DNA of 44,743 nt, taken from Alphaproteobacteria bacterium. Its GTDB lineage: Bacteria; Pseudomonadota; Alphaproteobacteria; Micropepsales; Micropepsaceae. The notes under the pieces were generated by a model. It did not search any database and was not told the origin of the DNA. It worked only from the letters and a program-made list of their open reading frames with translations. Of the stretch, positions 33,066 through 41,217 are shown piece by piece; the first letter of the stretch is position 1; the number at the start of each line of letters is the position of its first letter. The DNA lies in the NCBI GenBank assembly GCA_023259375.1, contig JAHFQC010000034.1, forward strand, positions 1 through 44,743, given 5' to 3'. Position numbers and translations under genes: made by a program.

Positions 33066-34571
33066 CTACGGCAGACGCGCGGCCAGATCCTTCTTTATGG
33101 CCGCAAGGAAGTTGGCCGTAGACCAGTCGAGTTCGGTCATCGTGATCGCGGGCGTATAGAATTCGCCGGACTTGCGGGGACGATGCACATAGACCTTGTT
33201 GGGAAGAGTGACGACGGCAAGCCCTGATGGCAGTGTCTGGTCGCGAACATCGAGATAATTCGTATCCGCTGAGCTGGGCGCCCCGATCAGCTTGGTGTTG
33301 GCAAACCGCGTGAACACGTCGAGCGCATCAAGACAGGCGCTGGCGCAACGGCCGGGCACGACGACATAGACCGGCGTCTTCAGCGCGGGCACGTCAGGCG
33401 CGTCGGTCGGTTCGGCAACCGTTGTGAATTGAACATAGTAGTTTTCGTGCTTATCCAGTGCCGCCTGCATGAGCTTGGCCGTCGCCGCCAGAACATCCGC
33501 TGTGCCTCTGCGCCCTTCCGCCTTGGCTTTCTCGGCGGCGGACCTCACATATGCCGAGTTTTCCGGCGAGGCTCGCCACCAGACTTCTTGATCTTTTAAG
33601 TAGGCGGCTATTGTGGCCGCAACCAAGCGTCTGCCCCACAACGCGTCGGCGATTTGGCGGCTCCACTCCGAACTACCGCCGCTGTTTCCACGCAGATCGA
33701 GGACGATCGCGCGGGCGCCGAGCAGGTCCGCACGGCGTTCGGTGATCTGCCGGACCATGTCCCGATAGGTGCTGCGCTGCGGCTCGTTCGGCTTGAAGGT
33801 CGGCAGTGCGATCCAATAAAGACCCGCTTCCTTCTCGATTATGCCGAGGGGGAGCGCGTCGCCTTCGCTCTGCCTGATCCACTGCCGCACGCCGCTGTCT
33901 TTGTCGAGTGGCCCCCATGTCAGTGTCTGCGCGTGGATCGCGCCATGATCGTCGAACACGCAGGATTTCGGCAGTGTGACGAATGGATTGCTCGATGGGG
34001 CAAAGACGGCGCCGGCGGCAGCCCACCATTGACCGGGCTCGCGGGACCGTTCTCCGCGAAAACGGAAGACGTTTTGCTCGACGAGCTGTTCCACGGCAAC
34101 GCCGTCGCACGAAACGACTTTGGCGCCGCGCACGATGCCGCTCGCCTCCGAGCCCACCACATAAAGGCCGCTGCCGCGCCACGCGGTCACGAAGCCCGGC
34201 CACGTCGGAGCCGGATGGTCGATGTTCGTGATGTGAGGGAGCACACCGACATGACCATCCCCCATGGCGGCGCCAAACCGGATGACGGCCCATCCATATC
34301 CGGCCGGATCGCGGACTCGTGCCGCCAGTTCCAGCGCCTGCTGCCGCGCCCGGTTGAGTTGCGCGAGGAATTGCGGATTGGCCTTGTCGTAAACGCCAGG
34401 ATGATTGGCGTAGAGGACATCATAGGCCGCATTGATGTCGCGAACTGCAGCCTCGGACCAACCCTTGGCATCGGTCGGCTGTTGCGGTGGGGCCGCTTCG
34501 GCGGTTCCACAACGGAACACCAGTAACACCGCAGCCAAGCTGCGGACGCACCGCACGATGTAACCCGGCAT
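33066..34571 (-). CDS. Secreted S41-like peptidase
   Basis: 501 residues from ATG 34569-34571, which has GGGAGGGG just upstream; frames to 34661 add unsupported residues. The signal peptide is RCVRSLAAVLLVFRCGTAEA. The C-terminal half carries the tail-specific-protease core: ALPTFKPNEPQRSTYRDMVR, AIVLDLRGNSGGSSEWSRQI and VYVVVPGRCASACLDALDVF, the last holding the likely nucleophile Ser. TKLIGAPSSADTNYLDVRD follows. A PDZ-like region sits before it (ASGIVRGAKVVSCDGVAV). It is probably periplasmic. It starts the accessory region after zapA. Confidence 0.82.
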   Translation of the reverse strand: MPGYIVRCVRSLAAVLLVFRCGTAEAAPPQQPTDAKGWSEAAVRDINAAYDVLYANHPGVYDKANPQFLAQLNRARQQALELAARVRDPAGYGWAVIRFGAAMGDGHVGVLPHITNIDHPAPTWPGFVTAWRGSGLYVVGSEASGIVRGAKVVSCDGVAVEQLVEQNVFRFRGERSREPGQWWAAAGAVFAPSSNPFVTLPKSCVFDDHGAIHAQTLTWGPLDKDSGVRQWIRQSEGDALPLGIIEKEAGLYWIALPTFKPNEPQRSTYRDMVRQITERRADLLGARAIVLDLRGNSGGSSEWSRQIADALWGRRLVAATIAAYLKDQEVWWRASPENSAYVRSAAEKAKAEGRRGTADVLAATAKLMQAALDKHENYYVQFTTVAEPTDAPDVPALKTPVYVVVPGRCASACLDALDVFTRFANTKLIGAPSSADTNYLDVRDQTLPSGLAVVTLPNKVYVHRPRKSGEFYTPAITMTELDWSTANFLAAIKKDLAARLP

Positions 34572-34734
34572 CAGCCCCTCCCGGATCATCTTCCTTCCGA
34601 AGGAATAGCTTTCCTGCGAAGATGGCGCGAGTGAAATGGCTGTTATTGTAGATAAGGGCATAGATAAGAGACACAGTACTTAATTCGCCGGTCCACGCGG
34701 ATGGAATTTGTCCCTCGATCTTCGTCGGCGCCGC

Positions 34735-35190
34735 TCAGCGCTCTCCCGCCGCCAAGCGCTGCAGGAGATCGACGAGCTGGCGTGTTTCGGCAGCGGTGAG
34801 GGGTGAAAGAAACTGGTCTTGCACCGCTTTCAATGGCGGACCGAGGCGGCGGAATTTGGCGGCGCCTTTAGCGGTCAGGCGGACGCAATGCGAGCGGCGG
34901 TCGTTGGGGTTGGCGTCGCGCTTGACCCAATCGCCTTCTTCCAAGGCATCGAGAAACAGTACCAGCGACGACTTTTCGATCTGTGCGACTTCGCTCAGCT
35001 GCCGCTGGCTCATCGGGCCTTTGTCGGCCAGCGCGCCGAGGATCGCCAGTTGGCCGCCGTGCAGTCCGCTGCCCTCAATCGCCGCCATGACGCCTGCATA
35101 AAGCCGGCTTTGCGCCAGATGCAGCAGAAATCCGATGCTGGTCAGCGACGGCATTTCCCGGCTGGGGCGGTCGGTGTGGGGGGCAGACAT
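34735..35190 (-). CDS. MarR-family transcriptional regulator
   Basis: 151 residues from ATG 35188-35190; an in-frame ATG at 35208 overlaps the operator. Winged-helix features: GFLLHLAQSRLYAGVMAAIE, GGQLAILGALADKGPMSQRQ, LSEVAQIEKSSLVLFLDALE, the wing DANPNDRRSHCVRLTAKGAA, and the dimerisation end AAETRQLVDLLQRLAAGER. It is divergent from the membrane protein at 35286, with a perfect palindrome between, so it probably represses that gene and itself. A decayed tail similar to its C-terminus lies at 38010-38160. Confidence 0.9.
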   Translation of the reverse strand: MSAPHTDRPSREMPSLTSIGFLLHLAQSRLYAGVMAAIEGSGLHGGQLAILGALADKGPMSQRQLSEVAQIEKSSLVLFLDALEEGDWVKRDANPNDRRSHCVRLTAKGAAKFRRLGPPLKAVQDQFLSPLTAAETRQLVDLLQRLAAGER

Positions 35191-35206
35191 GGACAAATCG
35201 GTTACC

Positions 35207-35221
35207 ATTAGATCGTCTAAT
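35207..35221. promoter_or_regulatory. Probable MarR operator ATTAGA-TCG-TCTAAT
   Basis: Perfect 6-bp arms around TCG, 17 bp upstream of the MarR start and 65 bp upstream of the divergent membrane-protein start. A partial third half-site (ATAGAC) follows at 35223-35228. This AT-rich palindrome in GC-rich DNA fits a MarR dimer site. Confidence 0.65.
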
Positions 35222-35285
35222 AATAGACAATATGGCGCGCCGCCGCTAGTGTCTTGGCGAAACCGGGCCAAAGCGGATGGCAGCT

Positions 35286-36221
35286 ATGAAACGGATTGCG
35301 GCCGTGTTCACGCTGGCGGTGCTGTCGCCGCTGATCGCCGAATACTTGAGCGGCAGCCTGTCGCTGGCGGAGTTTGGCGCCATGCCGGTGATGCTGGCGA
35401 TGTATGGCGGCGGCGCGGTTGTGATCCGCGAAACCGTACGGCGCAGCGGCCGCGGCTGGCGGTCCATCCTGCTTCTCGGGCTCGCGTATGCGCTGGTGGA
35501 GGAGGGCATCGCCGACCAGTTGTTGTTCAATCCCAATTTCGAAGGCTTGCGCCTCCTCGATCCCGGCTTCATTCCGGCCCTCGGCATCGGCGTGCCGTGG
35601 ACGCTGTATGTCCTCGCCATCCACGTCATCTGGAGCATCGCGGTGCCGGTTGCGCTGGCCGAGAGTCTGTTCCCCGGCCGTGAGCCATGGATGGGCCGGA
35701 TCGGTATCGCCGTCGCGGCCTTCTTCTATGTCGCCGGCGTGGCGCTGGTCACCGTGTTCTTCGCCAAGAAATTCTTTGCGTCACCGGCCCAGATTGCAGC
35801 CTCGGCGATCGGCGCCGCCGTGCTTGTCGCGGCCGCCTTCGTGCTGCCGCGCGAAAAGCCAACACCGGCAGGCGCCGGACCGCGCCCGTGGATCATCGGC
35901 ATCGCCAGCTTCCTCGCGACCTCCGCTTTCGTTCTGCTCTACGGGCAAGGCGTGTCGCGCTGGCCTTGGTTGACGGCGACCGGCATGGCCACGCTGCTGG
36001 TCGTGATGGTCGTTCTTGCCTTCGCCGCCAACCGCCGCCCGGCACAAATCTACGCCGCAGCGGCGGGTGCTCTCCTCACCTATGGCTGGTCCGGCTTCTT
36101 CAGCGAGATCGCGTTACACGGATCGGCGATGTTGCCCGCGCACGCGGCTCTGGCGGCCGTGCTGGGGGCGCTTCTGCTGCGCGCCGGATTCACGCAGTGC
36201 GGGCGCCGGACGGAGCGTTAA
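35286..36221 (+). CDS. Integral membrane protein of unknown function, MarR-linked
   Basis: 311 residues from the second ATG (35286); the first (35277) adds three residues. There are about nine hydrophobic helices: AAVFTLAVLSPLIAEYLSGS, IPALGIGVPWTLYVLAIHVI, VAAFFYVAGVALVTVFFAKK and ALLTYGWSGFFSEIALHGSA among others. The segment YGGGAVVIRETVRRSGRGWR with LLGLAYALVEEGIADQLLFN resembles uncharacterised membrane proteins carrying an EEG motif. CPBP-like intramembrane proteases also have EExxxR, but the pattern here does not match fully. It is probably controlled by the divergent MarR. Confidence 0.72.
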   Translation: MKRIAAVFTLAVLSPLIAEYLSGSLSLAEFGAMPVMLAMYGGGAVVIRETVRRSGRGWRSILLLGLAYALVEEGIADQLLFNPNFEGLRLLDPGFIPALGIGVPWTLYVLAIHVIWSIAVPVALAESLFPGREPWMGRIGIAVAAFFYVAGVALVTVFFAKKFFASPAQIAASAIGAAVLVAAAFVLPREKPTPAGAGPRPWIIGIASFLATSAFVLLYGQGVSRWPWLTATGMATLLVVMVVLAFAANRRPAQIYAAAAGALLTYGWSGFFSEIALHGSAMLPAHAALAAVLGALLLRAGFTQCGRRTER

Positions 36222-36244
36222 TTCGTCCGATTTCTCGCCTTTTA

Positions 36245-37168
36245 TCATAGAGCATCGGCGTATCGGATGATGCTCTGATTTTGAACGTTGGCGGCCAATT
36301 CATCGGCACGCGCCAAAACGCGCCGGAGTAGCGGCGAGGAATTTGCCTCGTTGTATCCCAGCACGAGGTCGATTGTCGGCGGCGCACCCTCCAGCGCCCG
36401 GGCCACAACGTTTGGGGTCAGCAGGTTTTGCGCATAAAGCGGGATCAGGGTTACTCCGCCGGTCGATGCAACAAGCGACATCGCTGCGGACAGGCTCTCC
36501 GCATCGTAAAGAGCCTTAAGCGCGATACCGACCTTTGAGGCGTAATCCTGAACGACGCCATTCAATACGGGCGCCGCTTTCGCGGAACTGATGAAAATTT
36601 CGCGCGCGAGGTCCTGCGGCCGGATTTTTCTGCGCGATGTCAGGCGATGGGCCGCGGGCAGCACGACGATCAATGGCTCTTTGGCGAGGAACTTGAACGA
36701 CACACCCACGGTCTGCGTCTCGGGGCGAAGAAATGCCACGTCCAGTCGCCCGCGCATCAGTGCCAGCGCAAGCTCCGGCGAGGATTGACTGCAAAGTGTG
36801 ATTTCGACGTTCGACGCTTCTTCGCGGATAATACGGAGCGCATGGGGCAGCCACACGACTTCCTGCCCGGCGAGAAAACCCAGATTGAACACCGGCCTTT
36901 CAGGCTGTTCGGCCCGCCGGGCACCGTCGGCGGCCGCCTCGACTTGCAGGAGCGCCAGCCGGGCGTGATCGAGAAAAACTCTTCCCGCCGCGGTCAGAGT
37001 CACGCCGCGCGCCTGCCGATCCAGCAGCTTCACGCCGACTTCGGCTTCCAAATCGCGAATTTGGCGGCTCAATGACGGCTGCGACGTGTTTAGCCGTCGC
37101 TGAGCGGCAACCAGCAGACTGCCTTCCTCCGCAACGGCAACGAAATAGCGCAAATGCCGGAGTTCCAT
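36245..37168 (-). CDS. LysR-family transcriptional regulator
   Basis: 307 residues. The N-terminal helix-turn-helix ELRHLRYFVAVAEEGSLLVA-AQRRLNTSQPSLSRQIRDLE is classic. The effector domain has FNLGFLAGQEVVWLPHALRI, RGRLDVAFLRPETQTVGVSF and ASTGGVTLIPLYAQNLLTPN. It is divergent from the hydrolase gene, with palindromes including a T-N11-A box in the 105-bp gap, so it probably controls that gene in response to a small aromatic or related ligand (the ligand is a guess). Confidence 0.93.
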   Translation of the reverse strand: MELRHLRYFVAVAEEGSLLVAAQRRLNTSQPSLSRQIRDLEAEVGVKLLDRQARGVTLTAAGRVFLDHARLALLQVEAAADGARRAEQPERPVFNLGFLAGQEVVWLPHALRIIREEASNVEITLCSQSSPELALALMRGRLDVAFLRPETQTVGVSFKFLAKEPLIVVLPAAHRLTSRRKIRPQDLAREIFISSAKAAPVLNGVVQDYASKVGIALKALYDAESLSAAMSLVASTGGVTLIPLYAQNLLTPNVVARALEGAPPTIDLVLGYNEANSSPLLRRVLARADELAANVQNQSIIRYADAL

Positions 37169-37195
37169 GGTGCGGCTCGCTATGCCTTCAAAGCA

Positions 37196-37220
37196 TACGT
37201 AGAACGTACAAAGTCTTTGT
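37196..37220. promoter_or_regulatory. Adjacent palindromes in the LysR/hydrolase divergent promoter
   Basis: TACGT-AGA-ACGTA (37196-37208) fits the T-N11-A LysR box, and ACAAAG-T-CTTTGT (37208-37220) directly abuts it. They lie midway between the LysR start (37168) and the hydrolase start (37274), so they are candidate recognition and activation sites. Confidence 0.55.
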
Positions 37221-37273
37221 CGGCGTTAGAAGCGGGATTTAGCGTTGCGCCCACGTCAAAACAGGAGAACGCA

Positions 37274-37969
37274 ATGCCATCCAAGCCCGCTATCGTGTTT
37301 TGCCACGGCCTCTGGGCCGATGGCTCGTGCTTCAGCAAGGTGATCCCGGCGATGTTGGCGGACGGGCACGAGGTCATCGCCGTCCAATATAGCCTCGAGT
37401 CGTTCGAAGAGGATGTGGCGATGGTAAAGCGCACGCTCAGTCGCGTCGGCAGTCCCGCCATTCTCGTCGGTCATTCCTACGGTGGCGCCACCATCACGGC
37501 CGCCGGTGTCGACGAACGCGTCATCGGCCTCGTCTATATCGCAGCGGTGGCTCCGGATACCGGCGAAACCGTGCAAAGCCAGCTCGATAAGTATCCCTCG
37601 GACATCTTCTCTCATGTCAGCATCGCTGATGGATACGCTTGGATGCTCCCGAGCGGCACCGAGTACTTTGCAGGCGACCTCCCAGTGGAAGAGCAGAAGC
37701 TCGTCTGGGCCACCCATGTTCCGCCTCACGCCGAGTTGTTGCAGCAGCAGAATCTGAGCCCTGATCGTGTCGGGTGGAGGTCGAAGCCGAGCTGGTACGT
37801 GCTGTCGACGAAGGACCACACCGTGAATCCCGATCTGCAGCGCTGGGTTTCCAAACGCATGGGAGCAACGGTTACCGAAGTGGCAAGCAGCCACGTGCCG
37901 ATGCTGTCCCGGCCCGAGGTCGTCATTGACGTCATCCGCAAGGCGGCCGCCGCCGTTCAAAACGGCTGA
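37274..37969 (+). CDS. Alpha/beta-fold hydrolase
   Basis: 231 residues from ATG 37274 after AGGAG; a frame to 37154 overlaps the LysR gene start. IVFCHGLWADGSCF is the oxyanion HG motif, VGHSYGG holds the nucleophile Ser, VLSTKDHTVNPDLQRWVSKR supplies the acid and VASSHVPMLSRPEVVIDVIR the catalytic His. It resembles EstC/salicylate-esterase-like small hydrolases that are often LysR-controlled. The substrate is unknown. No signal peptide, so cytoplasmic. Confidence 0.9.
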   Translation: MPSKPAIVFCHGLWADGSCFSKVIPAMLADGHEVIAVQYSLESFEEDVAMVKRTLSRVGSPAILVGHSYGGATITAAGVDERVIGLVYIAAVAPDTGETVQSQLDKYPSDIFSHVSIADGYAWMLPSGTEYFAGDLPVEEQKLVWATHVPPHAELLQQQNLSPDRVGWRSKPSWYVLSTKDHTVNPDLQRWVSKRMGATVTEVASSHVPMLSRPEVVIDVIRKAAAAVQNG

Positions 37970-38009
37970 CGGCGTCCGGCAATCATGAAAGTGGAGAGAT
38001 TGCCGACCG

Positions 38010-38160
38010 GCGGTCTCTCCTCTTTCGCCTCCCTGCCTGCTGCCCAACGCTGCAGCAGGTCGACGAGCTGGTGGGTGCGCTTCTGGTTATCGCCGGATTC
38101 CCGTTCCGCGGGCGTCAGGCGGGGCGCCAATAAGCCCAAATTCCGCCTTTTTGAGAATTG
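38010..38160 (-). pseudogene. Decayed C-terminal fragment of a MarR-like gene
   Basis: Read leftward, the segment gives RLTPAERESGDNQKRTHQLV-DLLQRWAAGRE, similar to the end of the intact MarR at 34735 (LTAAETRQLVDLLQRLAAGE). The DNA around 38047 (CGCTGCAGCAGGTCGACGAG) also matches that around 34757. No winged helix precedes it. It is a remnant of a second MarR copy. It lies in the same orientation as the intact gene, 3.3 kb away. Confidence 0.55.
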
Positions 38161-38267
38161 GAACGATCCTGGCTTGTCGGAACCGGTTCGCACCCTTAAG
38201 TTCAATCCTGGACAGGTACTGCCTCGTGCGTCAGGACACGTGATGCCCAGGGGCCTTAATGTTACTC

Positions 38268-38384
38268 ACCGGGAGCTGTCCCTGACCGAGGCCGTGGCCT
38301 CGGACATATGGCGCCCACCTGCACTGCAGGCCCGTGAGGATCCACTTCCAACGGCGTTGGCGGTCCTGTCCGCTATCTCCCCAA
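38268..38384 (+). ncRNA. ssrS: Candidate 6S RNA upstream of 5-formyl-THF cyclo-ligase
   Basis: GGGAG (38271-38275) can pair with CTCCC (38377-38381), and GACCG (38284-38288) with CGGTC (38361-38365), closing a long rod with an open internal loop (CTGTCCCT facing CTGTCCGCTAT). Inside are hairpins CCGAGGCC-GT-GGCCTCGG (38286-38303), CCTGCA-C-TGCAGG (38318-38330) and CCAAC-GGC-GTTGG (38348-38360); the first shares bases with the GACCG pairing, so they are alternatives. The GTCCCTGA motif and location before the cyclo-ligase gene match the conserved zapA-6S-cyclo-ligase order. The ends are approximate. The region 37970-38427 otherwise holds only the MarR remnant. Confidence 0.45.
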
Positions 38385-38427
38385 AACCAAGGTTCCCGCA
38401 GCGGCCACGGACGTCTATCGTAGCCCT

Positions 38428-38985
38428 ATGATGGAAAAACGGGATCTGCGCCGGCTTGCCGAGGCGCATCGCAAAACGCTGGTTACGCCCGGTCACGCCG
38501 CTGCGCTGGCGGGGTATGTCGAGGCGCTGGCGCTTAAGTCCGGTGCCGTCGTCGCCGGGTACATGGCCTTTCGCGACGAGGCCGATCCCAAGGCGTTGAT
38601 GCTGGCGCTCGCTGCTCGCGGTCATCCGTTGGCGCTGCCCGCGATGGTGGCGAAAGCCGCCCCGCTGCGCTTTCATGCCTGGTGCGAGAGCGACGTCCTG
38701 GTCGAGCATCCTTACGGTGTTCGCGAGCCCCATCCGGAGTGTCCGGTGGTGGTTCCCGACGTGCTGCTGGTGCCGCTGCTTGCCTTCGATGCCGAAGGCT
38801 TCCGGCTGGGCTATGGCGGCGGCTTCTATGACCGCACCCTGGAAGCCCTGCGGGCCGTCCGCCCGGTGCTGGCGATCGGCATTGCCTATGCCGGCCAAGA
38901 GCGCTCCGACGTGCCGCATGGTGCGCACGATCAGCGCCTCGATGCGGTGCTCACCGAGAACGGGCTGACCCGCTTTAGTTCGTGA
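38428..38985 (+). CDS. 5-formyltetrahydrofolate cyclo-ligase
   Basis: 185 residues, starting at one of two adjacent ATGs (38428 or 38431). The enzyme converts 5-formyl-THF to 5,10-methenyl-THF with ATP. VAGYMAFRDEADPKALMLAL, LLVPLLAFDAEGFRLGYGGG and the adjoining FYDRTLEAL (the GYGGGYYDR motif, with F for the first Y) and the late HDQRLDAVLTE are diagnostic. The usual N-terminal Arg/Lys-rich helix is short. It is often stress-linked and cotranscribed with 6S RNA in other bacteria. Next on the same strand is ymdB, after two inserted leftward genes. Confidence 0.93.
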   Translation: MMEKRDLRRLAEAHRKTLVTPGHAAALAGYVEALALKSGAVVAGYMAFRDEADPKALMLALAARGHPLALPAMVAKAAPLRFHAWCESDVLVEHPYGVREPHPECPVVVPDVLLVPLLAFDAEGFRLGYGGGFYDRTLEALRAVRPVLAIGIAYAGQERSDVPHGAHDQRLDAVLTENGLTRFSS

Positions 38986-38988
38986 TGC

Positions 38989-39561
38989 TTACAGAACAAC
39001 GCCCGCGGCCGCGAGGTCGCGTTTCAGCGCTTCGACGCCGGTGAACTGTGTCGCCTGCATGCCGATGCCGCGCGCGGCGCTGACATTGACGGGATTGTCG
39101 TCGGTGAAGAAGCACTGTGCCGGATCGAAGCCAAGCCGCGACGTCATCAGCCGGTAGATCGCCGGGTCCGGCTTGGTGAGGTGTTCGTCGCAGCTGATCA
39201 CCATGGTATCGAACAGCCGCGGCAGATCGTGCTTTTCCAGGATCTGGCGCAGGAACGGGCGCATCGCGTTCGACAACAGCGCCGTCTTGTAGCGCGTCTT
39301 GAGCTGCTCGATCAGCGCCACCACGTCGGGGTCGATCTTCACGCAGCCCCAGAATTCGGCTTCCAACGCGGCCGGTGCGGCGCCGGTCAGATTCGACAGA
39401 TGATCCAGCACTTCGGCAAGACCGATTTCGCCCAGATCGGCGCGTTCCACCACGCTCGCTTTGTAGGCGACCGCCGCCTCCGCCGACATATAGCGCGGCA
39501 GCACGAAGGGCGTGATCTCGGAACAAATCACTCCGAAAAAGTCGAATACGATGGCCTGCAT
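38989..39561 (-). CDS. HAD-superfamily hydrolase (HAD-IA, YihX-like)
   Basis: 190 residues from ATG 39559-39561 (GGAAGAG upstream). Motif I is VFDFFGV: the nucleophile Asp is present, but the second Asp of DxD is replaced, as in YihX-type members. Motif II is LLSNA, motif III the Lys in TKPDPAIY, motif IV FFTDDNPVNV. The order and cap position fit HAD-IA phosphatases. The substrate is unknown, possibly a sugar phosphate. It lies between cyclo-ligase and ymdB on the opposite strand, next to the methyltransferase-like gene. Confidence 0.87.
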   Translation of the reverse strand: MQAIVFDFFGVICSEITPFVLPRYMSAEAAVAYKASVVERADLGEIGLAEVLDHLSNLTGAAPAALEAEFWGCVKIDPDVVALIEQLKTRYKTALLSNAMRPFLRQILEKHDLPRLFDTMVISCDEHLTKPDPAIYRLMTSRLGFDPAQCFFTDDNPVNVSAARGIGMQATQFTGVEALKRDLAAAGVVL

Positions 39562-39589
39562 GAACTCTTCCCGTCTCGCAGGGAGGCAC

Positions 39590-40264
39590 CTACCAGACAA
39601 ATGGGACAAATCTGTAGCGCACCCTCGCCATATAGTCGCAGTAACCGGGAAGCTGCTCGCGAAGCAAGCCTTCCTCGAACAGTACGCGCACCGCGAGCAC
39701 CAGAACGGGCAACGGAATGCCGAGAAGACCCAAGCGCGAGCCCAGCGCCAGCGGAATGGCGGCGTAGGCAATCACCGCGGCGCTATACATCGGATGGCGC
39801 ACCACGGCGTACGGTCCGGTGGAGATCACATGCTGGCCGCGCTCCGGCTGCGCCCGCACGATGGCGGTGGCGAAAGTGTTCTCGGCCGTGACGCGGATGA
39901 CCAGCCGGAACGCCGCCAGGATCAGCACGCCGCCGATGAGGCTGAGCCACAGCGGGCATTGGGCGGTGCCTTGCCAGCGCGCATCGAGACCCATCGCGGC
40001 GATCCAGCCGAACAAGACGATGTTCGAGAGCGGCAACAGGATGCGGTCGAAGGGCGGCTTCTCCTGGCCGCCCCGGCCCATGCGCTCCTTGAGCAACGCC
40101 GGATCATGACGCACCAGCCAAGCCGACATCGCGATCCCGCCGCCGAGCAGCGCCCCGCAGAGGACATAGGCGCCGGTCCAGGCGAGGGTTCCGGCCAGCC
40201 CGAACAACAGGCCGGCGAGCACGGCGGTCATGACTGCAAATTGCAGGATCAGCTTGATAATCAT
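39590..40264 (-). CDS. Isoprenylcysteine carboxyl methyltransferase-like membrane protein
   Basis: 224 residues with about five helices. The C-terminal half has the family pattern GPYAVVRHPMYSAAVIAYAA, then a hydrophobic pair of helices and FEEGLLREQLPGYCDYMARV with RYRFVPFVW at the end: the RHPxY and EExxL...GYxxY elements of the ICMT/PEMT membrane methyltransferases. It probably methylates a lipid or small hydrophobic substrate using S-adenosylmethionine. It precedes the HAD gene by 28 bp. Confidence 0.87.
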   Translation of the reverse strand: MIIKLILQFAVMTAVLAGLLFGLAGTLAWTGAYVLCGALLGGGIAMSAWLVRHDPALLKERMGRGGQEKPPFDRILLPLSNIVLFGWIAAMGLDARWQGTAQCPLWLSLIGGVLILAAFRLVIRVTAENTFATAIVRAQPERGQHVISTGPYAVVRHPMYSAAVIAYAAIPLALGSRLGLLGIPLPVLVLAVRVLFEEGLLREQLPGYCDYMARVRYRFVPFVW

Positions 40265-40323
40265 ATCGCCCCCCCCGGCCGCAAAAGGCTGGCCGCAGGC
40301 TCCTAATATGCTATGACGGCACC

Positions 40324-41136
40324 ATGCGCATTCTCTTTATTGGCGACATTATCGGCCGGCCCGGACGGGATGTGGTGATCGCCGAACTGCCCCGGCTCAA
40401 GGATTTGCTGAAGCCCGACTTCGTGGTCGCCAACGGCGAAAACGCGGCCGGCGGTTTCGGCCTCACGCGGGCGATCGCCGACGATCTGTTGGCGGCCGGC
40501 GTCGACTGCCTGACCACGGGCAATCACTGGGCCGATCAGCGCGAGATTTTGACCTTCATCGACGACGAGGATCGCATCCTGCGTCCGCGCAATTATCCGG
40601 CCGGCGTGCCGGGCAAGGGCGCCGGGTTCTACGAGACCCGCTCCGGCCAGCATGTCCTAGTGGTCAATCTGATGGGGCGCGTCTTCATGGATGCGCTCGA
40701 CGATCCCTTCGCCGCCGCCGAACACGAGCTGGGCGCCTGTCCGCTGGGCGAAGCCGCCGATGCGGTGATCATCGACATGCACGCCGAAGCGACCTCCGAG
40801 AAGATGGCGATGGGGCACTTCTGCGACGGCCGCGCCACCGCGGTGATCGGCACCCATTCGCACATCCCGACCGCCGATGCGCAGGTGCTGCCCGGCGGCA
40901 CCGCCTATCTCACCGATGCCGGCGGCTGCTGCGATTATGATTCCGTCATCGGCATGGACAAATACGAGCCGGTGCAGCGCTTCATCCGCAAGATGCACGG
41001 CAGCCGCTTCACGCCCGCGATGGGACCGGCAACGCTGTGCGGCGCCTTCGTCGAGACCAACGACAAAGGCCTCGCCACCCGCATCGACCCGGTCCGCGTC
41101 GGCGGACGCCTGCAGCAGGCGATTCCGCAAATCTGA
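40324..41136 (+). CDS. ymdB: YmdB-family metallophosphoesterase
   Basis: 270 residues. RILFIGDIIGRPGRDVV gives the first metal Asp, FVVANGENAAGGFGLTRAIA the Asn/Glu pair, and CLTTGNHWADQREI and VIGTHSHIPTADAQVLPGGT the His ligands, matching the TIGR00282/YmdB family of di-iron phosphodiesterases linked to cyclic nucleotide turnover and development in Gram-positives. TDAGGCCDYDSVIGMDKYEP is a further family mark. It is commonly found next to 5-formyl-THF cyclo-ligase in alphaproteobacteria, here 1.3 kb away. Confidence 0.93.
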   Translation: MRILFIGDIIGRPGRDVVIAELPRLKDLLKPDFVVANGENAAGGFGLTRAIADDLLAAGVDCLTTGNHWADQREILTFIDDEDRILRPRNYPAGVPGKGAGFYETRSGQHVLVVNLMGRVFMDALDDPFAAAEHELGACPLGEAADAVIIDMHAEATSEKMAMGHFCDGRATAVIGTHSHIPTADAQVLPGGTAYLTDAGGCCDYDSVIGMDKYEPVQRFIRKMHGSRFTPAMGPATLCGAFVETNDKGLATRIDPVRVGGRLQQAIPQI

Positions 41137-41217
41137 TATTCCGCATTCCGCGTGCGGTTGAAATCCTGGCGCAGGGGCCCAATCTTCACTTCACCTCAAT
41201 GCGAAGGGAGTGACGTG

